A stretch of 64,000 nucleotides of DNA, taken from the NCBI GenBank assembly GCA_965263375.1, contig OZ253669.1, positions 62,001-126,000 on the forward strand. The letters are read 5' to 3'. This stretch comes from JAJFFW01 sp965263375. Its GTDB lineage: Bacteria; Pseudomonadota; Alphaproteobacteria; Caulobacterales; Parvularculaceae. A program made the position numbers and the translations under genes. Below are positions 27,560 through 35,768 of the stretch, one piece after another (the stretch's first letter is position 1; each line of letters starts with the position of its first letter). The notes beneath the pieces were generated by a model. The model saw nothing but the letters and a program-made list of their open reading frames with translations, ran no database searches and was not told the DNA's origin.

Positions 27560-28083
27560 TAGCTGTCCTCCTTAAGCGAACAAATTTTTGGGCAAATTTT
27601 TGGGAATGAAAACACCCCCGCAATTCGCGCCCGCCACCAACGGTTTAAACTACTCTCAACCACTGAACGCCCTGCGTAAGCGTGGATAAACCGGCCGGGC
27701 GCGCTAACAATGCCGCAATGTTTCGCTGGCCCCGACAAAACCACTCGGAAGACAAGAACATCCCCAAGCCCCGGCTTAGCCGAAGTAACCAAAACAAGGT
27801 TGCGCGCCGCGGCTGCGAGCAATGGCTCGGCTTCTTGCCCATTGCCGCCCCTCGCCTGTCGACGGGCAAAGGCGCGTTCGTTCCAATTTGGCGTATAGGC
27901 CGGCGGCGCTTCAGGCTCATATCCATAAAGCTCACGATAAAGACCGCGCACCAAACCAAGACAGTCCGCTCCCGCCCCTTTTGCGCTTGCCTGGTGAACA
28001 TAGGGCGTGCCGAGCCAGTCCTTAGTTTTGGCGACAATGTCTTCGCGCACTGGCGCCGGTAAGGTGGGTATTAATGCGCTCAT
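27559..28083 (-). CDS. GTA NlpC/P60 peptidoglycan hydrolase (gp14)
   Basis: 174 residues with the NlpC/P60 cysteine-peptidase fold. The catalytic Cys41 is in GADCLGLVRGLYRELYG, and histidines in KHCGIVS and RFIHAYAG are candidates for the His dyad. In RcGTA the gp14 protein sits at the tail tip and is thought to cleave recipient peptidoglycan during DNA entry. Start and stop overlap both neighbours (ATGA with gp13, TAATG with gp15), showing translational coupling. Family assignment is clear. Confidence 0.92.
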   Translation of the reverse strand: MSALIPTLPAPVREDIVAKTKDWLGTPYVHQASAKGAGADCLGLVRGLYRELYGYEPEAPPAYTPNWNERAFARRQARGGNGQEAEPLLAAAARNLVLVTSAKPGLGDVLVFRVVLSGPAKHCGIVSAPGRFIHAYAGRSVVESSLNRWWRARIAGVFSFPKICPKICSLKEDS

Positions 28084-28967
28084 GACAGTGATCCACCGCC
28101 ATTTTCATCATCACGGGCTGGATAGCGCACCACAAAATCATTACCTGGCATTAAGTGAAAGCCACGAAAATTAACGAGATTGTTGAATTTAACCGCGCAT
28201 GTGCCATGCGTCTTGTCACAGCCAGCTTTGATGGTAAAGGCATCGCCCAACTTGATCGCAAAGGGCGCTGGCAACCAAAAAGCAAGCGCCGTATTACTCC
28301 CCGCCGCGCCATGGGCCTTAATCTGTTGAGACACCCCAAGATTGGGGCCGCTCGTCCAATCCAAAACACCGTGGGCGAACCAACCATCAACAAAGGCGCT
28401 AAGCCCGCTTACTGTGATGCGGCTTTCATCGGCTACACTGACGACAGCGCCGTTCCCTTCAAATTGCGGGGATGAAACCGCAACGCCGCAACGCGCATCA
28501 CCAAGGTCCGCATCACATTGGCGTTGATAGACTCGGCCTGTTTCTTGATCGAGCGCATGAGCAGGACCGCGCATCTCCGCTGTAAAACCGTCGCCCGAGC
28601 GGGTGATTTCGCCGATCACGCCTGACTTTAACAGCAACCGCTCATCCGGCGCCGCCCAATTGACACGCCATAATTCTATTTGTGCGCCGTCATATCGTCC
28701 GCCAGCAAGATCGGTGGAAGATAATGCCGATGATGACAGGGCCCCAACTAAGCTGGAATTATCAACCGCAAGATCAGCGCTCGTTGACAGCGCACTCGCT
28801 TCCGCGCCTGTTTCCGGCGCAAAATCTGTTCCGTCAAAATTTATCGGCCGATCATGATCCGTAAAGCCCAGAATAAAACCATCCCGCCGGGTGATCCGCC
28901 AACAATGGCACAGCGTCGTGGCGCCGCCCGATAGATGAGCCGCCAATGAAGCATCAACCGCGCGCAT
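28080..28967 (-). CDS. GTA baseplate hub protein, DUF2163 (gp13)
   Basis: 295 residues. The N-terminal DUF2163 region includes HLSGGATTLCHCWRITRRDG and LGFTDHDRPINFDG, which are hallmarks of this GTA/phage baseplate family. The C-terminal BR0599-like segment has CDKTHGTCAVKFNNLVNFRGF and ends near MPGNDFVV. The Cys pairs resemble the iron-sulfur-ligating cysteines reported for the RcGTA hub, but that is inferred by family. It overlaps gp14 by four bases and touches the gp12 stop. Confidence 0.92.
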   Translation of the reverse strand: MRAVDASLAAHLSGGATTLCHCWRITRRDGFILGFTDHDRPINFDGTDFAPETGAEASALSTSADLAVDNSSLVGALSSSALSSTDLAGGRYDGAQIELWRVNWAAPDERLLLKSGVIGEITRSGDGFTAEMRGPAHALDQETGRVYQRQCDADLGDARCGVAVSSPQFEGNGAVVSVADESRITVSGLSAFVDGWFAHGVLDWTSGPNLGVSQQIKAHGAAGSNTALAFWLPAPFAIKLGDAFTIKAGCDKTHGTCAVKFNNLVNFRGFHLMPGNDFVVRYPARDDENGGGSLS

Positions 28968-29602
28968 TAGACCAACACCTCAATCAACGGAATAGAAGGG
29001 ATATCGCCCGCTTGATAGGCGGAAAGATTTATGGACAACTCATCAGTATCAAACCGTACCGGCGTGTCGAACAAATACCCCGCTGTCACAGCGGCGCCAG
29101 GCGCAGGGGGCGTTGCAAAACTGATCGCACCGGTTGTTGTGTCAATGGAATAGTCTGCACCCACAGCTTGTGGCGATCCGTTTATCGCCACCAGCACCGA
29201 ACCAGCGACGGGCTTTGAGATCGCTCGGTTATAAATTGCACCCGCGCTTTCATAGCGTTTCGACAATTGAAAGTTTGAGATGACGCCATCCCCAGCGCCA
29301 AGCAACTGATCGGTCGATGTTGGGTCAAGACCCAAAGCGCATGATTTGTGGTCAAACGGATCACGGAAACGAAACCCATAGAGCTGGCCCATGCGGGCTT
29401 CAAAAAAAGCGATGATCGTTTCCATCGCCGCTAACGATTTAACGCCATAACCCGCATTATAGCGGCGGCGCGACCCGGCCCAGTGCGAATTGCGCGTTTC
29501 GTGACCAGAAACGAGCGTCACAATATCCGTCTTGCGCATTGGTCCGCCCTCAGCGCCGAGGCTGATATCCAACGGGAAAAGCGCTTCATGAAAGGATGGC
29601 AT
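28967..29602 (-). CDS. GTA distal tail protein, DUF2460 (gp12)
   Basis: 211 residues of DUF2460. The family opening is clear, with FHEALFPLDISLGAEGGPMRKTDIVTL, then SGHETRNSHWAGSRRRYNAGYG and FRDPFDHKS. The protein forms the distal tail ring that links the tail tube to the baseplate. The C-terminus reads FDTDELSINLSAYQAGDIPSIPLIE, also typical. It follows the tape-measure gene by a 33-bp gap, one of the few gaps inside this operon. Confidence 0.93.
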   Translation of the reverse strand: MPSFHEALFPLDISLGAEGGPMRKTDIVTLVSGHETRNSHWAGSRRRYNAGYGVKSLAAMETIIAFFEARMGQLYGFRFRDPFDHKSCALGLDPTSTDQLLGAGDGVISNFQLSKRYESAGAIYNRAISKPVAGSVLVAINGSPQAVGADYSIDTTTGAISFATPPAPGAAVTAGYLFDTPVRFDTDELSINLSAYQAGDIPSIPLIEVLV

Positions 29603-29635
29603 CTGTCCGCCTTTATCTAACTACTGACTAAATAA

Positions 29636-30181
29636 TTATAAATTCCGTTGACCACGCGCGACGGCGCGCGCCATCGCTGCGGTGATCTGTCCTTCGGATC
29701 GGCGGAACCCTTCCGCATCACGAACGCCCGGTAAGGAAATATTCACCGTCACCCCGTTATGGGCGCCAATGGGGGATATCGCACCAGCAGCCCCGGGGGT
29801 GAAAAGCTCAGGCCCCCGTTCCCCCACCAGAAAAGACGCACCCGGCGCAACCGGGCCGCCGCCCATTCGCGCGCCGCCCGTTGGCCCGCCCAAAAGGCCG
29901 GAAACCAAATTTTGGATCGGGTTACGCACCAAACTTTCAATCGCAAAGCTGCGTAAGTTTTGCGCAAGCGCGCGGCCCAAAGATTTCAGCGATAGCTCGC
30001 CAGATTTCGCCGCGCCCGCCAATTCACTGCGAATTACGCCCGCGGCTTGCGTAAAGGCGCTTTCAATCAATGCCGCCGCGGGGGCAATTTCTTGCTCCGC
30101 AACGCGGCGCACTTCTTCGCCCGCTTCTTGTAGCGTATCGGTATTAATCTTTACATTAACAATTTTATCCATATCATTCAT
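29636..30181 (-). CDS. GTA tape measure protein (gp11), short
   Basis: 181 residues. Two amphipathic helices in the first half are followed by SLKSLGRALAQNLRSFAIESLVRNPIQNLVSGLLGG, a glycine-rich turn and FLVGERGPELFTPGAAG, the segment shared by phage and GTA tape-measure proteins. This is far shorter than the tape measures of long-tailed phages, as expected for a GTA with a short tail. Its ATG overlaps the end of gp10.1 by eight bases. It sets tail length and probably assists DNA ejection. The call rests on the conserved C-terminal segment and position. Confidence 0.88.
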   Translation of the reverse strand: MNDMDKIVNVKINTDTLQEAGEEVRRVAEQEIAPAAALIESAFTQAAGVIRSELAGAAKSGELSLKSLGRALAQNLRSFAIESLVRNPIQNLVSGLLGGPTGGARMGGGPVAPGASFLVGERGPELFTPGAAGAISPIGAHNGVTVNISLPGVRDAEGFRRSEGQITAAMARAVARGQRNL

Positions 30182-30350
30182 CCGGAAAATAGGAACAAAG
30201 TTGTTCCAACTCTTTTCTGCTTAACGGCCCCGTGTCATCGCCGGTTTCAGCGCATAGCCACCGCCACTCTTGAATAGACAGCGCCCAAAAATCTTCAGGC
30301 CTTAAACGCAGCCCCATCACCGCCCAACAAAACCATTGCTTCCAAGGCAA
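30174..30350 (-). CDS. GTA tail assembly chaperone-like protein (gp10.1), TTG start
   Basis: A 58-residue frame filling the gap between gp10 and gp11. From the TTG at 30350 it reads LPWKQWFCWAVMGLRLRPED followed by FWALSIQEW, which matches the pattern hPW...LrLsPedFWaLt of the small GTA/phage protein family at this position (TIGR02216, rcc01692). It ends FPDE at 30174, overlapping the gp11 ATG. There is no ATG in the first 20 codons; the internal ATG would remove the conserved PW segment. The frame is open upstream to about 30392, so another non-ATG start is possible. Probably the tail assembly chaperone component that acts on the tape measure. Confidence 0.78.
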   Translation of the reverse strand: MPWKQWFCWAVMGLRLRPEDFWALSIQEWRWLCAETGDDTGPLSRKELEQLCSYFPDE

Positions 30351-30370
30351 GGCGTTTGACTTGGGCGCGA

Positions 30371-30733
30371 TTAGTGCTTTCCCGGCGCCTCTCCATTAGC
30401 TTCGGGGTGCTTGGTTTTTTCTTCAGTCTCTGGGTCAGCAAAAACTGAAAACGCCGTCGCGATCGCTTTTGAAACCTCTTTGAAGTCGAGCGCACTCGCC
30501 TTTAACGCCTCTAAGGTCAGCTGCGCGCCGCCGCCGGCGATCAGCGCCTGGAGGATTAAGATTAAATCGACGACACGCGGAGCGGTGAGACGCGTTTTAA
30601 GGCCATCAAAATTCCCTCCGCCAAGGGATTGTTCTAATTCCGCGAGCGCTCCAAGGGTGAGCCGCAATGGATAGACCGCGCCATCAATCGTTACTTTTGC
30701 GTCAATCGGCGCCTGTTTTGATGATTTTTCCAT
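30371..30733 (-). CDS. GTA gp10 family protein
   Basis: 120 residues of the GTA-gp10 family (PF11836). The family pattern is visible as AKVTIDGAVYPLRLTLGALAELEQSLG followed by VVDLILILQALIAGGG and ALDFKEVSKAIATAF. The protein is a small tail-associated factor encoded between the major tail protein and gp10.1, probably in tail assembly. It overlaps the gp9 stop at its ATG. The charged C-terminal tail (ETEEKTKHPEANGEAPGKH) looks disordered. Confidence 0.9.
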   Translation of the reverse strand: MEKSSKQAPIDAKVTIDGAVYPLRLTLGALAELEQSLGGGNFDGLKTRLTAPRVVDLILILQALIAGGGAQLTLEALKASALDFKEVSKAIATAFSVFADPETEEKTKHPEANGEAPGKH

Positions 30734-31152
30734 CAGCTTGCCGCCGTAAAGTTTAGAACGCCCGCTGACTGTAAAGATAAGGACACCGTCGCCTCCCCAT
30801 CATAATCGCCGCCATAGTCAAGATTACCGACCAGAAAAGGCCCTTCAATCATTCCAAAACCTGGAACAACAATTTGCCAGTTTCCCACTGTCCCTGAAAA
30901 GAAAATACTGCGTATACTCTCTGCGGTTTGGTCACTTAAAAACACGCCCGCGCCAGAAAGCGCCGCTTGACGCACCCCAGCGCCGCTTAACAATTCACGC
31001 CATCCGTCTACCGATTGGCTATGGGTGATGTCGATTGCTTGCGCGTTTAAAGACAGCGTTCGCGTGCGTAGCCCCGCCACCGTTGTGAAACTTTCCGGCG
31101 ATCCGCCGTCGCCGATTTTTAACAATAGATCTTTACCAGCCTGAGCCGTCAT
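30733..31152 (-). CDS. GTA major tail protein (gp9), TP901-1 family
   Basis: 139 residues. MTAQAGKDLLLKIGDGGSPESFTTVAGLRTRTLSLN and the following VDGWRELLSGAGVRQAALSGAG are the signature of the TP901-1-like major tail protein of GTAs and related siphophages. The product polymerises into the tail tube. It is the ninth structural gene in the conserved order, between DUF3168 gp8 (10-bp gap) and gp10 (touching). Confidence 0.93.
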   Translation of the reverse strand: MTAQAGKDLLLKIGDGGSPESFTTVAGLRTRTLSLNAQAIDITHSQSVDGWRELLSGAGVRQAALSGAGVFLSDQTAESIRSIFFSGTVGNWQIVVPGFGMIEGPFLVGNLDYGGDYDGEATVSLSLQSAGVLNFTAAS

Positions 31153-31162
31153 AAAGCGCCTC

Positions 31163-31573
31163 CTATAAGGGTTGCGTTACGGCGCGATATCGGGCGACGC
31201 CCTGATAAACGCCTTTATCTGAACGCGGAAAAATATCCGCAAAGACAAATCGTATTTGAATAAGCCGCGCGTTTTCGACCGTTAGATCCGCCAGATGCAA
31301 AGCGTCATATAAGGCGCCCAATGTTTGCTTGACTTCCCGGCGCCCGCCGTGACGAGAATAGGTGTAAAATCGCAGCTCATGCTCCAATCCACCGTCAACA
31401 CCTGGCCAATCCTTGACACGCGCTTCGCCGAGCAGACCAAAAGGATAACCAATATGCGCTGGCGCCGCGTCGTAAAGCCGTGGCGGATCCCCAAGCAGGG
31501 CGCGTATTTCCGCCGCCGCTGATAAATGTTCAAATATTGATCTTTGCAAAGACCAGCCAAGCGCGTTACTCAT
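31163..31573 (-). CDS. GTA tail terminator protein, DUF3168 (gp8)
   Basis: 136 residues of DUF3168. The visible family pattern is SALGWSLQRSIFEHL (here NALGWSLQ), LGDPPRLYDAAPAHIGYPFGLLGEA, and the Ser/Arg/Gly segment YTYSRHGGRREVKQTLGALYDAL. The product caps the tail and links it to the head connector. Its ATG overlaps the gp7 stop by four bases. The match in sequence and position is strong. Confidence 0.92.
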   Translation of the reverse strand: MSNALGWSLQRSIFEHLSAAAEIRALLGDPPRLYDAAPAHIGYPFGLLGEARVKDWPGVDGGLEHELRFYTYSRHGGRREVKQTLGALYDALHLADLTVENARLIQIRFVFADIFPRSDKGVYQGVARYRAVTQPL

Positions 31574-31890
31574 ACGTCCCCCACCTCTTCACAAATCAAA
31601 ATAAGGCGGCGCCCCTGAACGTCATCACTTTCGATCGAAACTATGTCGAAGGTAGCCCCGTCAAATAACAGTCGCCCGCCAAGCGATACATCAAGCCGTT
31701 TGCGGATCGTTAGGGCAACACGCTTTAACCGCCGTCGCCGATCACCGAGGAAATCAGGGACGGACGATAAATATTCCGCCGCCGCCCAAAAGTCTGTGAC
31801 AGGCGTCCAAGCAAGATTAGTCCCCCCGCCGCCATCGGCACTGACACTGGCGTTTAACAAGGTCGCACGATATCGGAACACGCCGCTCAT
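31570..31890 (-). CDS. GTA head-tail adaptor / head closure protein (gp7)
   Basis: 106 residues of the phage head-tail joining family. The start MSGVFRYRATLLNASVSADGGGGTNLAWTPVTDFWAA and the internal ALTIRKRLDVSLGGRLLFDGATFDIVSI match head-closure proteins, which form the ring between the connector and tail terminator. It is translationally coupled to gp6 and gp8 by 4-bp overlaps. Confidence 0.9.
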   Translation of the reverse strand: MSGVFRYRATLLNASVSADGGGGTNLAWTPVTDFWAAAEYLSSVPDFLGDRRRRLKRVALTIRKRLDVSLGGRLLFDGATFDIVSIESDDVQGRRLILICEEVGDV

Positions 31891-32447
31891 ATCCGCACCC
31901 TTTTATAAGGCGCTAAAAGCGCATCAACACCGCTGGGGATTGTTTGAATACGGTTTGCAAGCGCCGCCTCGCGCGTCTCATAAAAATGAGCGGCGAGCAG
32001 TTTTACCGCCTGTTTTAACGCATCAGGCACAAGCCCCGCCGCGGCCCAACCCGCCGTAAAATCAATGTGAACACCGTCAAGTTTCACACCAGGCCTTGGC
32101 CAAGCAACCGTCGGCGCAACACGTCCTTGGCCGCCAATCGCAACGTCATAATCGCCCACATCAACCGTTTGCGCCACGTTTTGGCCGTCGATGACAGCAA
32201 TATTGTCCACCGATAAAAGGGGTTGAAGCGGTAAGATCAAATCATCGCGGGGACATTCATCAAGGCTTAATCGCCATTGTTGCGCCATTAAGGCAATGCC
32301 GCCCCGTGCTTCAACCCCTTGGCGCGCCGCCGCCAAAAACCCTGTAAGGGCAACGTCTTCAACCGTATGATCAATACGAATATGTTCCTTAAATTCTGAC
32401 AGCGTCACCGGTTCGCCGCTTGGCGGCGCTAATAGCGTTAAAGCCAT
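31887..32447 (-). CDS. GTA head-tail connector protein (gp6)
   Basis: 186 residues with the phage connector layout. LLAPPSGEPVTLSEFKEHIRID is the conserved start of the phiE125 gp8-like family. A helical stretch DVALTGFLAAARQGVEARGG follows, and the C-terminal helix ALKQAVKLLAAHFYETREA is also conserved. The protein should join the portal to the head-closure ring. It starts 74 bp after the capsid gene, a gap filled by a strong hairpin, and overlaps gp7 by four bases. Confidence 0.9.
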   Translation of the reverse strand: MALTLLAPPSGEPVTLSEFKEHIRIDHTVEDVALTGFLAAARQGVEARGGIALMAQQWRLSLDECPRDDLILPLQPLLSVDNIAVIDGQNVAQTVDVGDYDVAIGGQGRVAPTVAWPRPGVKLDGVHIDFTAGWAAAGLVPDALKQAVKLLAAHFYETREAALANRIQTIPSGVDALLAPYKRVRI

Positions 32448-32480
32448 TGACTACTCTCCCCACAAGGATGAATTTTATAT

Positions 32481-32510
32481 CAACCTCAAGGCGCTTGGGC
32501 CTTGAGGTTG
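32481..32510 (-). terminator. Perfect 12-bp stem-loop between GTA capsid gene and gp6
   Basis: CAACCTCAAGGC (32481-32492) pairs perfectly with GCCTTGAGGTTG (32499-32510) over a 6-nt loop. No U-run follows on the minus strand (GATATAAAATTC), so it may be an attenuator or mRNA 3'-end stabiliser that keeps capsid mRNA in excess rather than a full terminator. Confidence 0.6.
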
Positions 32511-32521
32511 TGTTCTCTCAA

Positions 32522-33769
32522 TTAACTCGTTGAGAATTTTAGCGCTTTTAGCGCATCAAAATCTTGCACGCCGCCGCCCACGCGCTTGGTCGTATAGAAC
32601 AACACATATGGTTTTGCTGAGTATGGATCACGCAAGACGCGCACCCCAACCCGGTCGACAATTAAATATCCGCGTGAAAAATCACCGAATACGATGGAGT
32701 GCGATCCAGACGAAATGCTTGGCATATCTTCACACTCAGTAACAGGATACCCCATCAAACGCGCCGGGCCCCCAGCCTCAACCGAGGGTTGCCACAAATA
32801 ATTGCCATCAGCGTCTTTAAATTTTCGTAACTGTCCCAATACAGATCGGTTCAGAACAAATCGCCCTTTTGCGCGATAAGCTTGTTTTGGCGTATAGATA
32901 AGATCAAGCAACACATCACAAGGATCACTCGCTGGAAACCCGCCATCAACGCCAGTTGCAATATAGCCGATCTGTTGAGAAGTGCGCGTTGCTTCTGACG
33001 CTATTGTATAGCTTAAAAAGCCCGTTGGTTGGTTGACGCCTGTGCCCGACACAAAGGCCGCGCCTTCTTGGGCGGCGAATTCGCTTTGCACTTCGTCAGC
33101 AAGCCATTGCTCAGTGTCCACCACAGCGTCATCAAGCAATGTTTGGCTAGCCGCGGGCATCGCGTAAAGCTCCATCGTTGGGAAATCAATCGCCGTTAGC
33201 GAAGGCGTTGCGGTCTCTATTCGCGCCCCTGTCTCGCCCACCCAGCCTGCTGTTAAGGCGCCATCGCTAACAGGCTTGCGGAAAACATTAGCACCAATGG
33301 TGCGTACAGACGCAATCTGGCGAATGGGGGAAATTTCTTTTAGCGCAGCGGTGATCAAACGCTCGGTTTCTTCTGGTGCTAAATATCCGCCATCCGGGTC
33401 AGAGCCGACCGATAGCGCTTTTGATTCAAAAGCATGAAGCGCCCCCGTTTCCCCAGCTTGCATATATCGGCGGAACGCCGCTTTACGCTCATTAGGAACA
33501 ATAGTCGGCCCGCCAAGCCCTGGGCGCTGTGACGCCAGCGCAAGCCGGTCCAAAGCTGATTTTTGTTCATCTAAAGCCGTATTGATGCGCGCCACTTTTT
33601 CGTGCATCAATACATCATCCCTTTTTGCTTCCAACGCTTCTAAGCGTGCGTCATTGGCCTGTTTAAACTGCTCAAACGCGCCTAAAAATTCATGCATGGC
33701 GGCTTTTATTTCGCCCTTATTCGGGTTTTGAGCCTTCGCCTCGATTGAGGCTTTGTTCTCTAACGTCAT
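32522..33769 (-). CDS. GTA major capsid protein, HK97 family (gp5)
   Basis: 415 residues from the ATG at 33769, which has AAAGGAG six bases upstream; the seven extra in-frame codons above it lack a ribosome site. Residues 1-100 are a charged helical delta domain (FLGAFEQFKQANDARLEALEAK) removed during maturation. The HK97 fold follows, with SVGSDPDGGYLAPEE, SPIRQIASVRTIG and the typical PTMELYAMPAASQTLLDDA. The major building block of the GTA head. It lies between the prohead protease and a strong stem-loop. Confidence 0.95.
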   Translation of the reverse strand: MTLENKASIEAKAQNPNKGEIKAAMHEFLGAFEQFKQANDARLEALEAKRDDVLMHEKVARINTALDEQKSALDRLALASQRPGLGGPTIVPNERKAAFRRYMQAGETGALHAFESKALSVGSDPDGGYLAPEETERLITAALKEISPIRQIASVRTIGANVFRKPVSDGALTAGWVGETGARIETATPSLTAIDFPTMELYAMPAASQTLLDDAVVDTEQWLADEVQSEFAAQEGAAFVSGTGVNQPTGFLSYTIASEATRTSQQIGYIATGVDGGFPASDPCDVLLDLIYTPKQAYRAKGRFVLNRSVLGQLRKFKDADGNYLWQPSVEAGGPARLMGYPVTECEDMPSISSGSHSIVFGDFSRGYLIVDRVGVRVLRDPYSAKPYVLFYTTKRVGGGVQDFDALKALKFSTS

Positions 33770-33804
33770 GGAATACTCCTTTACAAACATGATAAGAGAA
33801 ATCT

Positions 33805-34308
33805 TTAAGCGGATAAGATTTGCGCTGCGCCGCGCATTGCCCCGGCGAATAGTGACGCCTGATCAACAATTGCGGGCATAACCGGTTTGGGCGGGCCAAT
33901 ATTGATGATCCGCGCCGCTGGGGCCATGGGGAATGTCACGACCGACACCTCCCATAAATCCGCTTTTAATATTCGCCTTCCGGCGCCTTCTTTCCTCGCC
34001 TTTACGGTTTGAAAGCCGATGGAAAGCCCGTCTATCGCCCCACTTTCAATAAGCGCATAAACTTCCCGAGCTTTATCAGACCCCAGCGTAATTTCACCGC
34101 TGACCCATAGCCCGCGAGCGTCTTCTTTCGCGACAACCCAGCGCCCAATCGGCGCTTCAGCCATATGTTGATAGAGCATGCGCACCGGTTGACGCGTTTG
34201 CAAAGAAGCGCGAAATGCCCCAGGGGCGACAATATCCCCGTTTTGATCGGGCGTATTAAAGATTGAAGCGTACCCTTCAATCGTTGCTGTAAAAGGCGTT
34301 CCGGTCAT
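33805..34308 (-). CDS. GTA prohead protease, HK97 family (gp4)
   Basis: 167 residues of the HK97 prohead protease (peptidase U35) family. The motifs are EGYASIFNTPDQNGDIVAPGAF at the start, the catalytic His48 in MLYQHMAEAPIG and Ser96 in IDGLSIGFQT, with a following KARKEGAGRRILKADLWEVSVVTFPM. It should trim the capsid delta domain. It starts at the stop of the gp3.5 gene and ends 35 bp before the capsid ATG. Confidence 0.93.
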   Translation of the reverse strand: MTGTPFTATIEGYASIFNTPDQNGDIVAPGAFRASLQTRQPVRMLYQHMAEAPIGRWVVAKEDARGLWVSGEITLGSDKAREVYALIESGAIDGLSIGFQTVKARKEGAGRRILKADLWEVSVVTFPMAPAARIINIGPPKPVMPAIVDQASLFAGAMRGAAQILSA

Positions 34309-34541
34309 TATTCTTCCCCCCGAGCTCGGTGATCTAGTTTCTGCTCAATACGGATTAAGCTTACGCGAATGGCGCTTACCTGTTCTTCTAAACGCGCGGT
34401 GCGCACCATTAGCTCCTCTCGGGCTTCAACCCGCCGCTCTAACTGATCAATCCGCTCCGCCGCTGCGCCTGCCCACATAAAGGCGAGGGCCGACTGTGCG
34501 AAAAACGCCGCGCCTACAGCCAAAGAAACCCTTAACTCCAC
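34308..34541 (-). CDS. GTA small membrane/coiled-coil protein (gp3.5 position)
   Basis: 77 residues between portal and protease genes, the position of the small gp3.5 gene in RcGTA. The N-terminus is a single hydrophobic helix, VSLAVGAAFFAQSALAFMWAG. The rest is a heptad-like charged helix, AERIDQLERRVEAREELMVR... to the end. The family is recognised by position and architecture only; RcGTA gp3.5 has been linked to head formation. It could be a membrane-anchored assembly factor. It overlaps gp4 at the stop/start. Confidence 0.75.
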   Translation of the reverse strand: MELRVSLAVGAAFFAQSALAFMWAGAAAERIDQLERRVEAREELMVRTARLEEQVSAIRVSLIRIEQKLDHRARGEE

Positions 34542-34553
34542 CTAAAACTCCAA

Positions 34554-35750
34554 TTACTCAGTATCATTTTCCAAAGGCGGCAAGCCAAGCAGGGACCTTT
34601 TTTCATCCGCCGTCAAAAAGTCAGCACGCGCCACCCGCGCCCATTGCGCGTCTCTTTCCGCAGAAAGAGCCTCAACCGCGCCAAGGTCACAAACAACAGA
34701 CGCCCCGCCAAAATGCGGACCAAGCCAGGCGGTTATCGCGGCCGCCGCTTTTTTCACTAAAGGCGAAATTGTCTGTTTCCAAAAAGCAAGATTAGCCTCA
34801 CGATAATTCGCATAGGTATTATCCCCCGGAATACCGAGCAACATCGGCGGCACCCCAAAGGCGAGCGCCACTTCGCGGGCGGCGGCGTTTTTGGCCTCAA
34901 TAAAATCCATATCCGCCGGCGATAAAGACATCGCCTTCCAATCAAGGCCGCCATCAAGCACCAAAGGGCGGCCTGCATTGGCCGCGCCCTCATGGGCGTC
35001 CGCCAGTTCAGCCTTTAGCCGGTCAAATTGTTCGGCGGTTAGATTTTCCGCGCCCTCTGGTCCGTTATAGACAAGCGCCCCCGATGGACGCGCCGCATTA
35101 TCCAATAGCGATTTGTTCCAGCCAAGGGCCGCATTATGAAGGTCGACCGCTGGCGCGGCTGCTTCTAAGGGCGAATATCCATAATGGTCATTAGTGGGAT
35201 GAAATAGTTTCACATGAAGGATTGGCGCGCCATTTTCCCGCACCGCAAACGAGACTTTTTTGTCGCCGACACTATACTCATACGCTTCTGGCCAACCCCT
35301 TGCCCCAAGGCGCACTTTCACCCGGTCAGGGCGCAGTGCATAAAGCTCCTTCGGCGCATCGCCAAGACTGACAACTTCAAGATACGCATTACCGGCCGTC
35401 TGCAAATATCCGTAAAAAGTTTCTAACAGCTCCACCCCAGATTGATCTGTATTAGGCTTAGTTATAAGATCAAGCAAAGGGTGGGCCGTCATAACCGCGC
35501 CCTTTTCTTCCACCCGCAAAGGGGTGGACGCCGCCGCTTCCGCCACAAGGCGCACACAGCGATAAGCGATGACATTGCGCTCAAACCCCGCACGGGCGAG
35601 GGAGGCATAGTCACGCGGCGTCCAGACCGGCCCGCCAAGACGCGTTACGGCAAAAACGCTCTGGGCTGCAATCCCTTGCGTTGCACTTGCCTTTTGCTCT
35701 GACGGATGTTCATTTGAAAAAACATCTTTAATGCGTGACAACACGGACAT
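34554..35750 (-). CDS. GTA portal protein, HK97 family (gp3)
   Basis: 398 residues of the HK97-type portal. FERNVIAYRCVRLVAEAAASTPLRV, HPLLDLITKPNTDQSG, LLETFYGYLQTAGNAYLEVV and AKNAAAREVALAFGVPPMLLGIPGDNTYANYREANLAFW are strongly conserved portal segments. Twelve copies should form the DNA channel at the unique head vertex and dock the terminase. It lies 18 bp after the large terminase gene. Confidence 0.95.
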   Translation of the reverse strand: MSVLSRIKDVFSNEHPSEQKASATQGIAAQSVFAVTRLGGPVWTPRDYASLARAGFERNVIAYRCVRLVAEAAASTPLRVEEKGAVMTAHPLLDLITKPNTDQSGVELLETFYGYLQTAGNAYLEVVSLGDAPKELYALRPDRVKVRLGARGWPEAYEYSVGDKKVSFAVRENGAPILHVKLFHPTNDHYGYSPLEAAAPAVDLHNAALGWNKSLLDNAARPSGALVYNGPEGAENLTAEQFDRLKAELADAHEGAANAGRPLVLDGGLDWKAMSLSPADMDFIEAKNAAAREVALAFGVPPMLLGIPGDNTYANYREANLAFWKQTISPLVKKAAAAITAWLGPHFGGASVVCDLGAVEALSAERDAQWARVARADFLTADEKRSLLGLPPLENDTE

Positions 35751-35768
35751 GAAATTACCTCCCCACTC

